A stretch of 64,000 bases of DNA from Acidimicrobiia bacterium (GTDB lineage Bacteria > Actinomycetota > Acidimicrobiia > IMCC26256 > JAOSJL01). Below the pieces are notes generated by a model, which saw only the letters and a program-made list of their open reading frames with translations, did no database searches and was not told the origin of the DNA. The stretch is taken from NCBI GenBank assembly GCA_027494115.1, contig JAOSJL010000001.1:2209218-2273217 (forward strand), given 5' to 3'. This document shows positions 60,753-64,000 of this stretch, piece by piece (the stretch's first letter is position 1; each line of letters opens with the position of its first letter). Position numbers and translations under genes: made by a program.

Positions 60753-62650
60753 GCGAACAGCCCGAGCCCGACGAGCGGGTCTGTCGGGTCCTGCCCGACG
60801 TCCCAGCCGTCGACCGGGCCTTCGACTACCTCGTTCCCGACCACCTGGCGGATCACGTCGTTGCGGGGACGATCGTGCGCGTCCGTCTGCACGGTCGACG
60901 TGTCCGAGGGTGGGTTCTCGATGTCGATGTGGAACCCGAGGCTCCACGGGAACAACTCCTCGAGCTGGATCGTGTGTCGTCGGTGGGTCCGACCCCTGAG
61001 CTCCTCGCTCTGGCCGAGTGGGCCGCGTGGCGCTGGGTCGGACCTCGCGTCGTGCTCCTGCGCGCAGCGTCTCCTCCGAACAACGTGGCCCCGGCTTCCG
61101 AGGACTCGTTGGAAGGCCTCCGCCATCATCCTCGGGCCGAGGAGGAGGCCTCGGATCCTGACGATCGTGCGGCAAGCGAAGTGGTGGCCGACGAGGTGGC
61201 CGCCGACGCGCTCGCCGACACCCCGTCGGTCGTGCAATGGCCGCCGGCGGGTGACCGCCGGCGCCTGGTCGGGGGCCTTCTCGCCTCCAAGGGCTCCACA
61301 ATCGTGTGCACCCCCGAACCGGGACGCTCGGGAGCCCTCGTCGCTTCCCTGCGTCGGAGCGGGCGAGACGTCGTGGTCTTCGATCCGTCGGACAGCGACG
61401 CCGAGCGCACCCGGTGCTGGCGGCGGGCCCGTGGCGGCGACGTCGTCGTCGTGGGTGGTCGGAGCGCATCGCTGGCGCCCGTACCCGACCTGAGGTCGGT
61501 GGTCGTACTCGACGAGGGTGACGAGGCTTACGAGTCGGAGCGCGCCCCGACCTGGAACGCCCGCGAACTGCTCCTGGAACGTGCCCGACGTGTGGGAGCG
61601 TCCGCCGTCCTCGTGGCCCCGACACCCAGCCTCGACGCTCTCGCTCTGTGTGGCGACCGCCTGATCGCACCGCCCGAGCAGTTTCAGCGCCGGGGATGGC
61701 CACCGCTACAGACGGTCGACCGCCGCGAACAGCCACCCGGGGAGGGCTTGTTCTCCGCGGCTCTGGCCGACGCACTCCATGGGACGGTGAACGAGGGCGG
61801 ACACGCGTGGTGTGTCCTGAACCGCAAGGGACGCGCGCGGATGCTGGCCTGTCGGCGCTGTGGTGAGGTGGCGCGCTGTGAGGACTGCGGCGCTGCTGTG
61901 CGCGAGGTCGCCGGCGATGCTGACACGGATACGAGCGGCGATCCCGCGCTCGTGTGCCCGCGCTGCGGCCGGGTCCGACCTCGGGTCTGTGCGTTGTGCT
62001 TCTCGACCGACCTCCGGCGGATCCGAAGTGGCGTCACGCGTGTGCGCGAGGAGGTGGAAGCGCTGCTTCCGAGGACGCGCGTTGGCCTCGTCGACGCCGG
62101 GAACATCGAGAGTGCCGACGCGCTCGTGCTCGTGGGGACGGCGGCGTTGTTCCACGCGGATCTCACTCCGCCCGCGCTCGTCGCGTTCCTGGACTTCGAC
62201 CAGGAGCTCCTGGCGGGGCGCTACAGAGCGGCCGAACAGGCGATGGCCCTGCTCGTGAGGGCCGCCCGGGCGGTGGGCCTGCGAGGCCGAGGTCGCATCC
62301 TCGTGCAGACGCGTACACCCGACCACGAGGTGCTCCGAGCGGCGGAGACCGCGCGGCCCGAGATCGCACGGCAGGCCGAAGCCGATCATCGCCGTACCCT
62401 CGGATTCCCGCCGTTCGGAGATCTCGCCGAGATCCGTGGATCCCTCCCGGCGGTGGAGGCGGCGATCGACGCGCTGGGCGTCGACGAGACGGTCCGCGTC
62501 GACGGTCCGCTCGTCGTCGACGTCTCGAAGAGCGCCGCTCTGGTGCGGGCACCCGACACGGCCACACTCGTCGACGCACTACACATCGCCAGGGAGGCTG
62601 CTCTGTCCACAGGAGGAATCCGTATCGACGTCGATCCCCGGCGCGTCTGA
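60749..62650 (+). CDS. priA: Primosomal protein PriA, actinobacterial form without helicase motifs
   Basis: The 3' DNA-binding domain begins [23 protein letters not shown]. The helicase region is degenerate: no GxxGxGKT Walker A, and DEGDEAYES in place of the DEEH box. The paired zinc sites are present ([13 protein letters not shown] and [15 protein letters not shown]) and the C-terminal domain ends with [19 protein letters not shown] and [13 protein letters not shown]. No ATG, GTG or TTG exists in frame between the metK stop and GTG 60875, which would delete the conserved N-terminus. CTG 60749, overlapping the metK stop as CTGA, is the likely start. About 633 residues. Confidence 0.85.
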   Translation: MSEQPEPDERVCRVLPDVPAVDRAFDYLVPDHLADHVVAGTIVRVRLHGRRVRGWVLDVDVEPEAPREQLLELDRVSSVGPTPELLALAEWAAWRWVGPRVVLLRAASPPNNVAPASEDSLEGLRHHPRAEEEASDPDDRAASEVVADEVAADALADTPSVVQWPPAGDRRRLVGGLLASKGSTIVCTPEPGRSGALVASLRRSGRDVVVFDPSDSDAERTRCWRRARGGDVVVVGGRSASLAPVPDLRSVVVLDEGDEAYESERAPTWNARELLLERARRVGASAVLVAPTPSLDALALCGDRLIAPPEQFQRRGWPPLQTVDRREQPPGEGLFSAALADALHGTVNEGGHAWCVLNRKGRARMLACRRCGEVARCEDCGAAVREVAGDADTDTSGDPALVCPRCGRVRPRVCALCFSTDLRRIRSGVTRVREEVEALLPRTRVGLVDAGNIESADALVLVGTAALFHADLTPPALVAFLDFDQELLAGRYRAAEQAMALLVRAARAVGLRGRGRILVQTRTPDHEVLRAAETARPEIARQAEADHRRTLGFPPFGDLAEIRGSLPAVEAAIDALGVDETVRVDGPLVVDVSKSAALVRAPDTATLVDALHIAREAALSTGGIRIDVDPRRV

Positions 62651-62683
62651 CTGCATCCCTGTGACCGGTTGCGTGTGAGCGTC

Positions 62684-62719
62684 ACTCCGATGCGGACTCC
62701 GATGCGGACTCCGATGCGG
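62684..62719 (+). repeat. 12-bp tandem repeat, three copies, between priA and def
   Basis: ACTCCGATGCGG at 62684, 62696 and 62708. It lies 30 bases upstream of the def -10 box. Confidence 0.93.
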
Positions 62720-62749
62720 AACCGAGGTGGGACGCGTCGGGACCGCTGG

Positions 62750-62755
62750 TACCCT
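62750..62755 (+). promoter_or_regulatory. -10 box TACCCT for leaderless def
   Basis: TACCCT ends seven bases before GTG 62763. No Shine-Dalgarno. Confidence 0.5.
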
Positions 62756-62762
62756 CGGCGAG

Positions 62763-63287
62763 GTGAATACGCAGGAAATCCGACTCTTCGGTGATCCCGT
62801 CCTGACCCAACGCGCCAAGGAGGTCACCGACCTCGACGGCGCACTCGCCCGCCTGTCGCGGGCAATGGTCGACACCATGTACGCGGCTCCCGGAGCCGGG
62901 CTGGCCGCGCCGCAGGTCGGCGTGCAGCGTCGGATGTTCGTGTACGACGTCGGTGAGGGGCCCGAGACGATGGTCAACCCGGAAGTGCTCGAGGCCCGGG
63001 GAACCTGGACCTTCGAGGAGGGTTGTCTCTCCATCCCCGGAGTCTTCTTCGAGATCGAACGTCCCAAGGTCGTCACCATGCGCGGCCTCGACCTCGACGG
63101 GAACGAGATCACCCTCGAAGGCGACGAGTTCCTCGGTCGCGTGTTTCTCCACGAGATGGACCATCTCGACGGCGTCCTGCTCCTCGATCGCCTCGAACCC
63201 GACCAGCGCAAAGAGGCGATGCGGATATTGCGCGAGCAGACGTTTGCACCCGGCACTGCGGCGCCCGCCGCTCACGGCGCTCTCTGA
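62763..63287 (+). CDS. def: Peptide deformylase
   Basis: Removes the formyl group from nascent proteins. Motif 1 GAGLAAPQVG, motif 2 EEGCLSIPGVF (metal Cys) and motif 3 FLHEMDHLDGVLLLDRL (metal His and catalytic Glu). 174 residues, intact. GTG behind a leaderless -10 box. def and fmt stand together, as usual. Confidence 0.95.
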   Translation: MNTQEIRLFGDPVLTQRAKEVTDLDGALARLSRAMVDTMYAAPGAGLAAPQVGVQRRMFVYDVGEGPETMVNPEVLEARGTWTFEEGCLSIPGVFFEIERPKVVTMRGLDLDGNEITLEGDEFLGRVFLHEMDHLDGVLLLDRLEPDQRKEAMRILREQTFAPGTAAPAAHGAL

Positions 63288-63293
63288 GCCCGA

Positions 63294-64000
63294 GTGCGCC
63301 TCGTCTTCGCCGGGTCACCGGCCGACGCGGTCCCCATGCTGGAAGCACTGGTTGACGCGGCCCATGAGATCGCGCTCGTCATCACGCAGCCGGATCGCCG
63401 TCGTCGGCGGCGCGCTGATCCGGAGCCGAGCCCGGTGCGCTCCGCGGCGGAACGCCTCGGCCTGAAGGTCGTCACTCCCGAGCGCTCGTCGGAGGTCGTC
63501 GATGAGGTGGCGGCGAGTGGTGCGGTTCTCGGGGTGGTGGTGGCGTTCGGGCAGTTGCTGCCACGCGCACTGCTCGATGCGCTGCCTCACGGCTTCGTGA
63601 ACGTCCACTTCTCGTTGCTTCCGGCGTGGCGTGGAGCTGCTCCCGTCGAACGGGCGATCCTCGCCGGCGACGAACGCACCGGCGTGTCGGTGATGGAGAT
63701 CGAGGAGGGCCTCGACTCGGGGCCTGTGTACGCGCAGGCCTCCACCCCGATCGGAGACACCGAAACCGCCGGCGAGTTGCACGCGAGGCTCGTGACGATG
63801 GGGACCGAACTCCTTCTCGAGGCCGTCGAGTCGGTGCCGACGATCGTGCCCGAGCCCCAGTCCGGTCCGAGCTCGTACGCCGACAAGCTCACCACGGCGG
63901 AGTTCGAACTGGACTGGTCCCGCACCGCCGAGGAACTGGCCCGACTCGTACGTGCCGGCAATCCACGACCCGGTGCGTGGACCACCGACGGCGACACGCG
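63294..64000 (+). CDS. fmt: Methionyl-tRNA formyltransferase, N-terminal part (runs off the window)
   Basis: Formylates initiator Met-tRNA. GTG 63294 opens VRLVFAGSPADAVPMLEALVD, the usual FAGTPxFAVP start. Then ITQPDRRRRRR (folate-binding region) and VAFGQLLPRALLDALPHGFVNVHFSLLPAWRGAAPVERAILAGDERTGVSVMEIEEGLDSGPVY, with the catalytic Asn/His/Asp. The frame is open to the end of the window (about 235 residues seen of roughly 310). Confidence 0.93.
   Translation, partial: MRLVFAGSPADAVPMLEALVDAAHEIALVITQPDRRRRRRADPEPSPVRSAAERLGLKVVTPERSSEVVDEVAASGAVLGVVVAFGQLLPRALLDALPHGFVNVHFSLLPAWRGAAPVERAILAGDERTGVSVMEIEEGLDSGPVYAQASTPIGDTETAGELHARLVTMGTELLLEAVESVPTIVPEPQSGPSSYADKLTTAEFELDWSRTAEELARLVRAGNPRPGAWTTDGDT

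Overview
The window is a 64-kb, GC-rich, densely coding stretch of a bacterial chromosome. Features pointing to Actinomycetota are a mycobacterial-type integration host factor (mihF) beside gmk-rpoZ, a clpS-DUF2017 pair, a primosomal PriA without ATPase motifs, frequent GTG starts, a PyrR element of mycobacterial style and the block yebC-ruvCAB-secDF-relA-hisS-aspS. A type IV pilus operon in such a genome would fit Acidimicrobiia or a relative; the class is my inference.

Layout. 1-3013: end of yebC, then a molybdo-hydroxylase (CO-dehydrogenase-like) accessory cluster with coxS, coxM, a MocA-like gene and coxG but no large subunit. 3024-9967: ruvCAB, an intact IS481-family element landed on the ruvB stop codon, then yajC-secD-secF. 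10003-12296: relA/spoT. 12356-16168: three minor pilin genes. 16256-20597: hisS, aspS and, on the minus strand, an ECF sigma factor with a membrane-anchored partner. 20764-27945: rarA, two small membrane proteins, alaS, ruvX, mltG, aroE. 28061-40204: the type IV pilus cluster (DUF4388 protein, PilB, PilT, PilC, a CDF transporter, PilA, PilD, a small HTH regulator, a PilM-PilN fusion, PilO, a PilP-like protein). 40352-45383: aroC-aroK-aroB-aroQ, pepP, efp; then nusB, clpS, DUF2017 and an SDR dehydrogenase. 47668-56795: the pyrimidine operon pyrR-pyrB-pyrC-carA-carB-pyrD-pyrF behind a PyrR-binding hairpin. 56823-64000: mihF, gmk, rpoZ, coaBC, metK, priA, def and the start of fmt.

The strongest unexpected signal is a cyclic-di-GMP-I riboswitch directly upstream of the major pilin gene, combined with PilB and PilT ATPases that both carry N-terminal MshEN-type domains. 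This suggests that c-di-GMP controls the pilus both at the RNA level and at the motor. PilM and PilN are in one reading frame.

Two genome-wide habits stand out. First, short tandem repeats (11-20 bp units) sit again and again at gene junctions and protein ends. Second, many genes outside operon interiors have a TAnnnT box 6-8 bases before the start codon and no Shine-Dalgarno, as expected for leaderless transcripts.

Caution: about twenty genes, many of them essential (ruvA, ruvC, secF, hisS, aspS, alaS, carA, carB, pyrF, gmk, coaBC and others), are broken by single-base indels, mostly one G or C missing from a homopolymer run. I read these as sequencing or assembly errors and annotate each gene across its frameshift.
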